From JAWLBW01 sp041687475 (GTDB lineage: Bacteria; J088; JAWLBW01): a stretch of 5,626 nucleotides of DNA. The DNA lies in contig JAWLBW010000305.1 of the NCBI GenBank assembly GCA_041687475.1, forward strand, positions 1-5,626, read 5' to 3'. Both the position numbers and the translations under genes were made by a program. The notes below the pieces were generated by a model. It searched no databases. It saw only the letters and a program-made list of their open reading frames with translations, and was not told the origin of the DNA. Positions 1 to 5,275 of the stretch are shown one piece after another. The first letter of the stretch is position 1; every line of letters begins with the position of its first letter.

Positions 1-178
1 CCTGCAGTGAGGCCTGCACCGGCTTCATACGCAGGAAAAGAGCATGCGGCTCGGCAATGGTCAGGTTGGTCTCAAGGCCGCCATCGCGCCATTGGAAGGG
101 CGGCAGAAAGACCCAGCCGTGCGAAAACACCGTCGCTCGGAAGCAGAAGTCAAAGGGAAGGGAAAGCAGAAATTCCAT
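1..178 (-). CDS. Probable AlkA-like DNA-3-methyladenine glycosylase, N-terminal part (cut by window edge)
   Basis: Reading the minus strand from an ATG at 178 gives 59 codons with no stop before the window edge. The start of the peptide carries PFDF at residues 8-11, SHGW at 19-22, LPPFQW at 25-30 and a following DGG. This pattern (PFD, then SHGW, then LPPF.W) is what I recognise from the N-terminal domain of DNA-3-methyladenine glycosylase 2 family proteins. These remove alkylated bases in base excision repair using a helix-hairpin-helix GPD domain, which would lie outside the window, so the catalytic Asp cannot be checked. An in-frame TAA lies four codons upstream of the ATG, with an in-frame GTG between them (182-184) as an alternative start. 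No good Shine-Dalgarno is visible for either. The gene is divergent from the MshEN gene, 97 nt away. Family assignment is by motif recall only. Confidence 0.6.
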   Translation of the reverse strand, partial: MEFLLSLPFDFCFRATVFSHGWVFLPPFQWRDGGLETNLTIAEPHALFLRMKPVQASLQ

Positions 179-229
179 GGCCACACTTTACCAGCCGAGG
201 CCTTCTACAGGGCAGCAGCGAGCGCATGC

Positions 230-258
230 TTGGTGACGTTTCGATGGTCTGGTAGAAT
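230..258 (+). promoter_or_regulatory. Sigma70-like promoter for the MshEN-domain gene
   Basis: TTGGTG at 230-235 and TAGAAT at 253-258 are separated by exactly 17 nt. Each hexamer is close to the housekeeping consensus. Transcription would begin near 265, only about 10 nt before the ATG at 276, which leaves little room for a Shine-Dalgarno; none is obvious. Inferred from sequence only. Confidence 0.5.
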
Positions 259-275
259 ATCGGCTTGAAAATATC

Positions 276-1667
276 ATGCCTCGCTTACTCGGTGAAATAC
301 TCGTTCGTGCCAAGGCGGTAACGCCCAGGCAGCTTGACGACGCCATCAGCAACCAGGTCATTTACGGTGGCCGTCTCGGTACCAATCTGCTCGATCTCGA
401 GTACATTACCGAGCCGGTTCTCGCCAATTTCCTGAGTGTGCAATGGGGTACGCCCACCATTGCGCCGCAGGCGTACGCCAAGATTCATACCGCCGTGGCC
501 AAGCTGCTGCCCAAGGCCATTGCCGAGCGCACGCTTACCGTGCCGGTGGTGCTGAAGGACAAGGTCCTTCACGTGGTCATGGCCGACCCGGGTAACGTCG
601 AAGCGCAGGACGAGGTGCGATTCGCCACCGGCTACAAGCTGCACGTGTACGTCGCACCCGAAGTTCGTGTTTACTACCTGCTCAATAAACTGTACGGCAC
701 CAAGCGTGACGCCCGGTTCGTCGAACTGAGCCGTCCCGAGCGGCAGGCGCTCGCTGCGCGCGCCCAGGCAGGTGGGGGCGCCGTCGCGCAGGCCGAAGCC
801 CCCGTCAAGGTATTGTCGGCCACCGGTTCTACCGAATCGACGGCGTCGGGCGACACCGGCGACCTCATGTCCGAAGAAGAGTTCACGCGCCTGACCCAGG
901 GCGTGGGCATGACTGAAGACATGCCGCCCGAACAGGCCGCGGCCGTCGGCGATGCCGACGGAGAACTGCTGGGCGATGTCGCCGACGACGAGCACGAGCT
1001 CATCGTGCTCGACGACGAAGTCGTCGAAACGGAACAGCCTGAAGAGCGGGAAGAGCCGCTCGAGCTTGTCGACGAAGCGGCTTCCGAGGCGCCGGCCGCA
1101 CCGGCCGCTGCCGACAGCGAACTAGACGCCTTTCGAAAATCCGAAGAAGTCGTCGTGCCGCCGCCGAGGCTCACGCTGGCCCAGGCAACGAAAGCCCTGC
1201 AGCACGTCGAAGACCGCGATCAGATCGCCCGCGTCGCACTGGGCTTTGCCTCGGGCACCTTCAAGCGTACCGCGCTCTTTGTCGTTCGCCCCGGCATGGT
1301 CATGGGGTGGGACGGATACGGCGGCAACATCACGCGCGACAACATCGAGCGCCTGATGATTCCCCTCAACGCCCCTTCGGTATTCAAGCTGGTGGTCGAG
1401 AGTCGCTCACACTTCCTCGGCCCCATACCCAAGACGGCGGTCAACAATCGCTTCATGAAGACCATCGGCGGCGCAGCCCCGCGCAGCGCCTTTCTGATTC
1501 CCATTCTCTTCAAGGGCAAGGTCGTGAACCTGCTTTACGGCGACAACGGGCCGGGCACCGATGCCACCTTCGATATCGGCGAGCTGCTCATTCTGGGCAT
1601 GAAAATTCCGCAGAGCTTCGAAGACCTGCTTCGTCGCACCAAAGCCGCCGTCAAGCCTGCCGAATAA
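276..1667 (+). CDS. Stand-alone MshEN (GspE/PilB N-terminal) domain protein with GAF-like C-terminus
   Basis: This is a 463-aa soluble protein with no signal peptide or membrane segment. Residues 1-145 match the MshEN/T2SSE_N fold of type II secretion and type IV pilus ATPases. Two tandem 24-residue motif copies are visible: residues 4-27 (LG at 5-6, L20, Q27) and 33-56 (RLG at 33-35, L49, Q56), separated by 5 residues. In MshE-type proteins this motif pair binds cyclic-di-GMP. The first copy has Leu instead of Arg at position 1, and both copies lack the usual central Gly (Lys13 and Glu42 instead), so ligand binding is uncertain. Residues about 150-295 form an Ala-rich then strongly acidic linker (for example EEREEPLELVDEA at 257-269). 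Residues about 298-455 look like a GAF-type sensory fold (weaker call). There is no Walker A or B motif, so it is not the motor ATPase. A regulatory or sensor role is inferred. The start is supported by the promoter and by the motif beginning at once. Confidence 0.8.
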   Translation: MPRLLGEILVRAKAVTPRQLDDAISNQVIYGGRLGTNLLDLEYITEPVLANFLSVQWGTPTIAPQAYAKIHTAVAKLLPKAIAERTLTVPVVLKDKVLHVVMADPGNVEAQDEVRFATGYKLHVYVAPEVRVYYLLNKLYGTKRDARFVELSRPERQALAARAQAGGGAVAQAEAPVKVLSATGSTESTASGDTGDLMSEEEFTRLTQGVGMTEDMPPEQAAAVGDADGELLGDVADDEHELIVLDDEVVETEQPEEREEPLELVDEAASEAPAAPAAADSELDAFRKSEEVVVPPPRLTLAQATKALQHVEDRDQIARVALGFASGTFKRTALFVVRPGMVMGWDGYGGNITRDNIERLMIPLNAPSVFKLVVESRSHFLGPIPKTAVNNRFMKTIGGAAPRSAFLIPILFKGKVVNLLYGDNGPGTDATFDIGELLILGMKIPQSFEDLLRRTKAAVKPAE

Positions 1668-1711
1668 GCGTCCTGGTTGCCGCCGCAAGCCGTACCTGAA
1701 TCGCCCTGACT

Positions 1712-1731
1712 CTTCCGATAGAATACGGAAG
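1712..1731. other. Small inverted repeat after the MshEN gene
   Basis: CTTCCG (1712-1717) and CGGAAG (1726-1731) pair perfectly around an 8-nt A/T-rich loop, 45 nt after the stop codon of the MshEN gene. It could slow or end transcription, but no T-tract follows, so it is not a standard intrinsic terminator. The loop also reads as a TAGAAT -10-like element, without a good -35. Confidence 0.3.
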
Positions 1732-1838
1732 CTCAGCGCTTATGCCTGGAGCAGCCCCCTTTCAGGCTGATCATTGAGCACGTTTTCCGGCAATGCGCTG
1801 TGTCGGCTCTGATGACTGGTTTCCGGGGTGAGTGCTGA

Positions 1839-1884
1839 GGCCCGGAGGGCCGGCTTATGCTAAGCCCAGGACGTAAGTCCTGGG
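1839..1884 (-). repeat. REP-like unit A
   Basis: Small stem GGCCC-GGA-GGGCC at 1839-1851 and large stem CCCAGGAC-GTAA-GTCCTGGG at 1865-1884, with a 13-nt gap. Read on the minus strand, the large palindrome comes first and the small loop is TCC, as in units B and D. Confidence 0.75.
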
Positions 1885-1907
1885 TTACGTGGGCGAAAGT
1901 ATTGGGA

Positions 1908-1951
1908 ACCCCGGAGGGGTGGCTCATTATTTCCCAGGGTGTAACCCTGGG
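1908..1951 (-). repeat. REP-like unit B
   Basis: Small stem ACCCC-GGA-GGGGT at 1908-1920 and large stem CCCAGGGT-GTA-ACCCTGGG at 1933-1951, with a 12-nt gap. Same orientation as unit A. The arms differ from A by compensating changes, so the pairing is kept while the sequence varies. Confidence 0.75.
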
Positions 1952-2014
1952 CCAATTCGCTGGTATCCTGACGCAGAGATTGACCATCTTCTTTGCAGCC
2001 GATCGCATGGAGAA

Positions 2015-2059
2015 CCCGGGGTTATCACCCCGGGCAAAGAGAAGTCACCCCTTCGGGGT
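2015..2059 (+). repeat. REP-like unit C
   Basis: Large stem CCCGGGGT-TATC-ACCCCGGG at 2015-2034 and small stem ACCCC-TTC-GGGGT at 2047-2059, with a 12-nt gap. It points opposite to unit B across a 63-nt non-palindromic centre (1952-2014). Confidence 0.75.
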
Positions 2060-2081
2060 TCATTCTCATTTCCTTCCTGTT

Positions 2082-2127
2082 CCCAGGACTTACGTCCTGG
2101 GCTACAACTGAGTCGTCCCTCCGGGAC
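2082..2127 (+). repeat. REP-like unit D
   Basis: Large stem CCCAGGAC-TTAC-GTCCTGGG at 2082-2101 and small stem GTCCC-TCC-GGGAC at 2115-2127, with a 13-nt gap. The large palindrome is the exact reverse complement of that in unit A. Confidence 0.75.
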
Positions 2128-2148
2128 TGAAGATGGGTAGGATCCTCA

Positions 2149-2264
2149 GCCTGAGAGGGGGCCTCACTTGATGTTCGGGCCGTAAGTGGACAGGTGCGGC
2201 ATGGTATGGCGCACGGCGTTCTTCGGGTTGACGGTTGTACGTGCGCCTCTCGTCGGGCAGGCGC
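2149..2264 (+). repeat. Dispersed repeat copy R1 (upstream of rlpA)
   Basis: The left block at 2149-2172 (GCCTGAGA..GGGGGCCTCACTTG) and the right block at 2239-2264 (ACGTGCGCCTCTCGTCGGG then CAGGCGC) recur as copy R2 at 2782-2898 after rlpA. The block starts are 90 nt apart in both copies, while the middle has diverged strongly. The right block folds into GCGCCT (2243-2248) and AGGCGC (2259-2264) around a 10-nt loop. Function unknown. Confidence 0.6.
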
Positions 2265-2323
2265 TCGCCCGGTCGGCCTTCCGGGTATTGCGGCCGCCTG
2301 AGGCGAACGGCTACCGTAAGAAC

Positions 2324-2737
2324 ATGCAGCAATCGATTCGCATTCTGGGGTTCGCAGGCGCGCTGGTGCTGACCGCCTGCGGCTCGACGAGCAACACGCG
2401 TCATGAACCGGTCGAGTCGGTGACTCCGACAAATTCGACCTTCAGTCAGCAAGGCATCGCCTCGTGGTACGGGGGTAAGTTTCACGGTCGGCTGACCGCC
2501 AACGGCGAGCGTTACGACAAAAACGGCATTTCGGCGGCCCACCCGTTTCTGCCGTTCGGTACGCGGGTACGGGTTACCCACCGTGAAAACGGTCGTAGCG
2601 TGGTCGTGCGCATCAACGACCGCACCGGACGCACCTTTCGCAAGGAGCGGGTCATCGACCTGTCGGAAGGCGCCGCCCGCGAGTTGCAGATGATTGACGA
2701 GGGAGTGGCGCCGGTCGTGGTCAAAGTCATCGACTGA
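2324..2737 (+). CDS. rlpA: Short RlpA-family lipoprotein (double-psi beta-barrel, no SPOR domain)
   Basis: This is a 137-aa protein. I chose the ATG at 2324 because it opens a classic lipoprotein signal: a short charged start, a hydrophobic stretch (about residues 7-18) and lipobox LTAC with Cys19. The frame continues upstream to 2186, but that would put 46 residues ahead of the signal and run through a repeat. Gly at +2 is compatible with outer-membrane sorting. The RlpA barrel fills residues 43-137: GIASWYGGKFHGRLTANGE (44-62), AAH (71-73), LPFGT (76-80), RINDR (96-100), VIDLS (110-114). Glu62, His73 and Asp99 sit where the conserved residues lie in lytic RlpA proteins, which cleave peptide-less (denuded) glycan strands at septa. 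The loop after NDR is TGRTF rather than the usual GPF, about two residues longer. The C-terminal SPOR domain of classical RlpA is absent, so septal targeting is doubtful. No clear Shine-Dalgarno is seen. A weak TTGCGG, 18 nt, TACCGT pair at 2288-2317 would give a near-leaderless message. Confidence 0.88.
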   Translation: MQQSIRILGFAGALVLTACGSTSNTRHEPVESVTPTNSTFSQQGIASWYGGKFHGRLTANGERYDKNGISAAHPFLPFGTRVRVTHRENGRSVVVRINDRTGRTFRKERVIDLSEGAARELQMIDEGVAPVVVKVID

Positions 2738-2758
2738 GTACATCCGACAGGCGTGAAA

Positions 2759-2776
2759 GGGGGCAACACGACCCCC
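2759..2776. terminator. Hairpin between convergent rlpA and SDR genes, possible weak terminator
   Basis: GGGGG (2759-2763) and CCCCC (2772-2776) pair around an 8-nt loop, 21 nt after the rlpA stop. On the plus strand A-rich sequence follows. On the minus strand a short TTTC follows, so it might act better for leftward transcripts from the SDR gene. There is no real T-tract on either side. Confidence 0.3.
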
Positions 2777-2781
2777 GAAAA

Positions 2782-2898
2782 GCCTGAGAAGGGGGCCTCA
2801 CTTGGATGGCACGGTCGGCGTATCACCGGTTGTTGTAACGCGGCGGGCGGCGAGTAACGGCTGCAGGGATGACGTGCGCATCTCGTCGGCCCAGGCGC
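2782..2898 (+). repeat. Dispersed repeat copy R2 (downstream of rlpA)
   Basis: The left block at 2782-2807 matches R1 with two single-base insertions. The right block at 2872-2898 (ACGTGCGCATCTCGTCGG then CCCAGGCGC) matches R1 with a substitution and a small length change. The 90-nt spacing between blocks is identical to R1. A perfect hairpin AGGCGC-CCT-GCGCCT (2893-2907) starts inside the right block and ends just past it. R1 and R2 together form direct repeats, starting 633 nt apart, around rlpA. Confidence 0.6.
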
Positions 2899-2957
2899 CC
2901 TGCGCCTGCACGGCGACTCGATACGGAATTCACCCGAACCGCAGGTAAAGACGCGCG

Positions 2958-3908
2958 TCAGTGAATCGTGCGCGAACCGGGCGCGGTCGTAGCCTCGCCG
3001 TTTCCCCCGACATCCCCCTTCTCGTGCGTCGGCATGGCCATCAGGCCCGCGGGCGCCTTGAAGGCGTCAACATGATCGCGGGCGAATCGGGTAAAGGATA
3101 TGGCCTCGCGCCCCGTAAGATCGGCCACGTCGCTCGTGACCTCGGCAGCCCCCCCTTCGCGGTGCAGGCGGTGAAGTTCGAGCATGGCCTCAATCTTCCA
3201 CCCGGGCATGCCTTCTTTCGCAAAGTGCCCTTGGTAGAAATCGTCGTCGACCGAGACGTATTCGATTTTTCGCCGGGCGACCTTCGATAGAATTCGGGCG
3301 ACTTCATCGTTGCCGAGCGCTTCGGAACCGGTCAAGGTATGGATGCGGCCGGCGTGACTCTCGTCGAGCAATACCGCGGCAGCCGAGGCCGCCACGTCGC
3401 GACCGTCGATGTACGAGACACGTCCCTTGTTCTCGGGCAGGTAGAAGCGGCCCTCGCGGTAAATGTCTTCTCCCCAGAACTGAATGAAGTTCTGCATGAA
3501 GAAATTCGGACGCAGAAAGCTGAAGGCGAGCCCCGATTTCTCGATGTATTCCTCGACGTCGCGGTGGTGCCGGGCAATGGCGGCGTCAATCGAATCGGCG
3601 GCCATGATCGACTGTTTCACGATGTACCCCACCCCGGCCTCGCGCGCCGCGTCGACGATGCGGAAGCCCATTTCGGCGTCGTGCGGATCAAAGGGCGTGA
3701 CCAGATAAACCGCCCGGCAGCCCTCGAAGGCGCCGACCATCGTTTCGGTCTTCTGAAAGTCGATGGCGACCCGCTCGACCTCGGGCGCCGTGGCCAACAG
3801 CGACCGGTCGGGCGCGTGAAGTCCCGCCCGCACCCGGGCCCCCTTTTCCAGCAGAATCGGAACCAGGTCGCAGCCGATGTTGCCGGTCGCTCCGGTGACG
3901 AAAATCAT
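2958..3908 (-). CDS. NAD(P)-binding atypical SDR, NmrA/QOR2-like
   Basis: This is a 316-aa cytosolic protein. The ATG at 3908 is chosen over the longer frame (to 3965) because a strong Shine-Dalgarno (GAGGAGGT, 3916-3923) sits 7 nt away and the Rossmann motif begins immediately: TGATGNIG at residues 5-12, the dinucleotide-binding glycine-rich loop of atypical SDRs. Other family landmarks are AVYLVTPF (66-73), VKQS (97-100), the LRPNFFMQNF segment (132-141), YIDGRDVAA (166-174) and LTGSEAL (192-198). These point to the NmrA/quinone oxidoreductase 2 (YtfG-like) group, which either reduces small substrates with NAD(P)H or senses the cofactor ratio. A classical YxxxK catalytic pair is not evident, as is usual in this group. 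The last 30 or so residues (from about 286) are polar, Gly/Thr-rich and look unstructured. It is divergent from the protease gene (153 nt apart). Substrate cannot be inferred. Confidence 0.85.
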   Translation of the reverse strand: MIFVTGATGNIGCDLVPILLEKGARVRAGLHAPDRSLLATAPEVERVAIDFQKTETMVGAFEGCRAVYLVTPFDPHDAEMGFRIVDAAREAGVGYIVKQSIMAADSIDAAIARHHRDVEEYIEKSGLAFSFLRPNFFMQNFIQFWGEDIYREGRFYLPENKGRVSYIDGRDVAASAAAVLLDESHAGRIHTLTGSEALGNDEVARILSKVARRKIEYVSVDDDFYQGHFAKEGMPGWKIEAMLELHRLHREGGAAEVTSDVADLTGREAISFTRFARDHVDAFKAPAGLMAMPTHEKGDVGGNGEATTAPGSRTIH

Positions 3909-3915
3909 CCCTCGT

Positions 3916-3923
3916 ACCTCCTC
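3916..3923 (-). promoter_or_regulatory. Shine-Dalgarno of the SDR gene (decides the start)
   Basis: On the minus strand GAGGAGGT lies 7 nt before the ATG at 3908. It is the strongest ribosome binding site in the window and sets the start of the SDR at its Rossmann motif. Confidence 0.85.
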
Positions 3924-3937
3924 GTCGTTCTCTTGCG

Positions 3938-3965
3938 ACTGTAGCATGAACCGGGTCGCTGGCAC
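3938..3965 (-). promoter_or_regulatory. Probable promoter of the SDR gene, extended -10
   Basis: On the minus strand TACAGT (3943-3938) is preceded by TGC, making an extended -10. GTGCCA (3965-3960) lies 16 nt upstream as a partial -35. The predicted start near 3931 would leave about 22 nt of leader that includes the Shine-Dalgarno. It also rules out the longer reading frame beginning at 3965. Confidence 0.45.
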
Positions 3966-4013
3966 GAAATCGTGGGCTCGGTGGGCAACACCTCGGCCGG
4001 TCGGGTTTCTGCG

Positions 4014-4042
4014 TTGTCGGGGGCGCGCATGTGGCGTAGCAT
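4014..4042 (+). promoter_or_regulatory. Probable promoter of the site-2 protease gene
   Basis: TTGTCG (4014-4019) and TAGCAT (4037-4042) are 17 nt apart, each matching 4 of 6 consensus bases. The predicted start near 4049 falls just before the Shine-Dalgarno, giving a very short leader. Confidence 0.4.
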
Positions 4043-4049
4043 GGCAGCA

Positions 4050-4056
4050 GGGAGGT
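4050..4056 (+). promoter_or_regulatory. Shine-Dalgarno of the protease gene (supports a GTG start)
   Basis: GGGAGGT lies 5 nt before GTG at 4062. It supports GTG over the in-frame ATG codons at 3972, 4029 and 4041, which have no such site. Confidence 0.7.
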
Positions 4057-4061
4057 ATCGA

Positions 4062-5189
4062 GTGTTCGGAAAACGCGTACGCCTGTTCTCATTGCTCGGT
4101 TTCGACGTCTACATCGACGCCAGCTGGGCCTTCATTGCCATTCTGATTACCTGGTCGCTGGCGGTGGGCCTGTTTCCCCAAGAGGTGGCGGGCCTTTCGC
4201 CGGGTACCTACTGGGCCATGGGTGCGTTGGGGGCCGTGGGGTTATTCTTTTCCATCATCTTCCACGAGTTTTCTCACTCGCTGGTGGCGCGGCGCTTCGG
4301 CCTGGAGATGAAGGGCATCACGCTGTTTCTTTTCGGGGGAATCGCCGAGATGCACGACGAGCCCGAAACGGCGAAAAGCGAGTTCTGGATGGCCATTGCC
4401 GGTCCGCTTTCCAGCCTTCTGCTTGCCGCAGCCTTCTACGGACTGACGGTGGTGGGTGAAAACGCAGGCTGGCCCGACACCGTTCTTGCCCTTGTCGGCT
4501 ACCTCAGCTTCATTAACCTGGTCGTGGCCATATTCAATATGGTTCCGGCTTTTCCCCTCGATGGGGGAAGGGTGCTGCGCTCCATACTCTGGGGGTGGAA
4601 GAAGAACCTGCGTTGGGCCACGCGCGTTGCCTCGCGCATGGGCTCGGGTTTCGGCTATCTGCTCATGGGCCTGGGGCTGCTCTCGGTCATGGCCGGTAAC
4701 GTCATCGGCGGCATCTGGTGGTTTCTCATCGGCATGTTCATTAACGGCGCCTCGCGCAGCTCGCGTGACCAGCAAATGCTCAAGTCGGCGCTTTCGGGCG
4801 AACCGGTACGCCGCTTCATGCAGACCGAGCCCGTAACCGTGCCGCCGGGCGTACGCCTGCGCGAGCTGGTCGACGACTACATTTATCGCTATCACTACAA
4901 GACCTTTCCGGTGGTCGAAAACGGCAGGCTGGTTTCGTGCATCAGTACGCGGCGCATCAAGGAAATTCCCCAGGCAGAGTGGGACATGCGCTCGGTAGGC
5001 GAGGTGGCCGATCGCTGCGACGCGAACAACACGGTGCGCCCCGACGCCGACGCCATGGACGCGCTCTCGCTCATGAACCGCACCGGCTCGGGCCGCCTGC
5101 TCGTGGTCGAGGACGATCGGCTGGTCGGCATACTCGCCCTGAAGGACCTTCTCGACTTTCTCTCGCTCAAGATCGACCTGGAAGGATGA
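4062..5189 (+). CDS. Site-2 protease family (M50) membrane metalloprotease with two CBS domains
   Basis: This is a 375-aa integral inner-membrane protein. The GTG at 4062 follows a good ribosome site, and family members typically begin just here with FGKR.RLF..LGF.V.ID.SW (residues 2-22). Hydrophobic segments lie at about 21-38, 50-67, 108-131, 141-164 and 196-229 (the last may be two helices). Zinc and catalytic motif HEFSH (HExxH) is at 68-72, at the end of the second segment. The second motif NMVPAFPLDGG is at 159-169, with Asp167 as the likely third zinc ligand. All expected catalytic residues are present. Two CBS domains follow, about 249-300 and 311-367, forming a cytosolic Bateman module that often binds adenine nucleotides. 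Site-2 proteases cut substrates inside the membrane, for example anti-sigma factors, but no anti-sigma or other substrate gene is in view. Divergent from the SDR gene. Family assignment is firm; substrate unknown. Confidence 0.92.
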   Translation: MFGKRVRLFSLLGFDVYIDASWAFIAILITWSLAVGLFPQEVAGLSPGTYWAMGALGAVGLFFSIIFHEFSHSLVARRFGLEMKGITLFLFGGIAEMHDEPETAKSEFWMAIAGPLSSLLLAAAFYGLTVVGENAGWPDTVLALVGYLSFINLVVAIFNMVPAFPLDGGRVLRSILWGWKKNLRWATRVASRMGSGFGYLLMGLGLLSVMAGNVIGGIWWFLIGMFINGASRSSRDQQMLKSALSGEPVRRFMQTEPVTVPPGVRLRELVDDYIYRYHYKTFPVVENGRLVSCISTRRIKEIPQAEWDMRSVGEVADRCDANNTVRPDADAMDALSLMNRTGSGRLLVVEDDRLVGILALKDLLDFLSLKIDLEG

Positions 5190-5192
5190 CTG

Positions 5193-5231
5193 ACGTGCAG
5201 CATCCCTCGCTTCACTCGGGACAGGCTCTTG
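5193..5231 (+). repeat. 39-nt direct repeat R3
   Basis: It starts 3 nt after the protease stop codon. Ungapped comparison with R4 gives 34 of 39 identical bases, including the run CGGGACAGGCTCTTG. It begins ACGTGC and contains CTCG, CGGG and CAGGC, resembling the right blocks of R1 and R2. Confidence 0.7.
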
Positions 5232-5275
5232 AACGATGGTCGGCCGACGGCAGACGGCGGAATAAGGACAGCGGC

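Larger units (their letters stand above)
1839..2127. repeat. Mirror-image array of four REP-like two-hairpin units
   Basis: Four units of 44-46 nt share one design: a perfect 8-bp-stem palindrome, a 12-13-nt gap, then a 5-bp stem with a 3-nt loop (TCC or TTC in the unit's own orientation). Units A and B point left and units C and D point right. The spacing is symmetrical: A, 23 nt, B, 63 nt, C, 22 nt, D. The outer palindromes of A and D are exact reverse complements over 22 nt (1863-1884 and 2082-2103). Paired inverted units are typical of REP/BIME/REPIN sequences mobilised in trans by RAYT (IS200-like) transposases. No transposase lies in the window. The link to a RAYT is inference. Confidence 0.8.
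1668..2323. other. 656-nt gene-free, repeat-rich intergenic region
   Basis: No reading frame here looks like a real protein. In order it holds a small hairpin (1712-1731), about 100 nt without recognised content, the four-unit mirrored REP-like array (1839-2127), and a dispersed-repeat copy (2149-2264) that ends 59 nt before rlpA. The short open frames crossing the array only translate the palindromes. Confidence 0.75.

Noticed and set aside
7..268. Two plus-strand frames at the left edge
   Set aside because: They overlap the minus-strand glycosylase frame and the MshEN promoter, and are Arg/Ser/Gly-rich without motif.
285..1174. Long minus-strand open frames opposite the MshEN gene
   Set aside because: They are antisense shadows of a GC-rich gene. 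One is a Ser/Ala-rich low-complexity translation of the acidic linker, and none has a ribosome site or recognisable domain.
1740..1838. tRNA or riboswitch in the gap after the MshEN gene
   Set aside because: I could not find a cloverleaf, T-loop signature or known aptamer core; only a weak GCCTG/CAGGC hairpin (1744-1767) is visible.
1839..2127. CRISPR array
   Set aside because: The units alternate in orientation, the arms vary, the spacers are 22-63 nt and not uniform, and no cas genes are present.
1733..2140. Three small frames (plus and minus) across 1733-2140
   Set aside because: They simply translate the REP-like palindromes (for example repeated SPG/RPG and PSG phrases). Such peptides arise wherever this kind of repeat is open in frame.
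2186..2323. Longer rlpA start at 2186
   Set aside because: It would place 46 extra residues before a textbook lipoprotein signal and translate part of repeat R1.
2102..2743. 213-aa minus-strand frame opposite rlpA
   Set aside because: It covers rlpA in antisense plus repeats, with no recognisable domain. The plus-strand frame has the RlpA fold.
3339..3944. 201-aa plus-strand frame opposite the SDR gene
   Set aside because: It is antisense to a clear Rossmann-fold protein and lacks a ribosome site or motif.
3972..4061. Upstream ATG starts for the protease (3972, 4029, 4041)
   Set aside because: They lack ribosome sites, lie before or inside the predicted promoter, and add residues not typical of the family.
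4242..4895. 217-aa minus-strand frame opposite the protease
   Set aside because: It is antisense to the catalytic core; its composition is His/Glu/Arg-rich, as expected from reversed codons.
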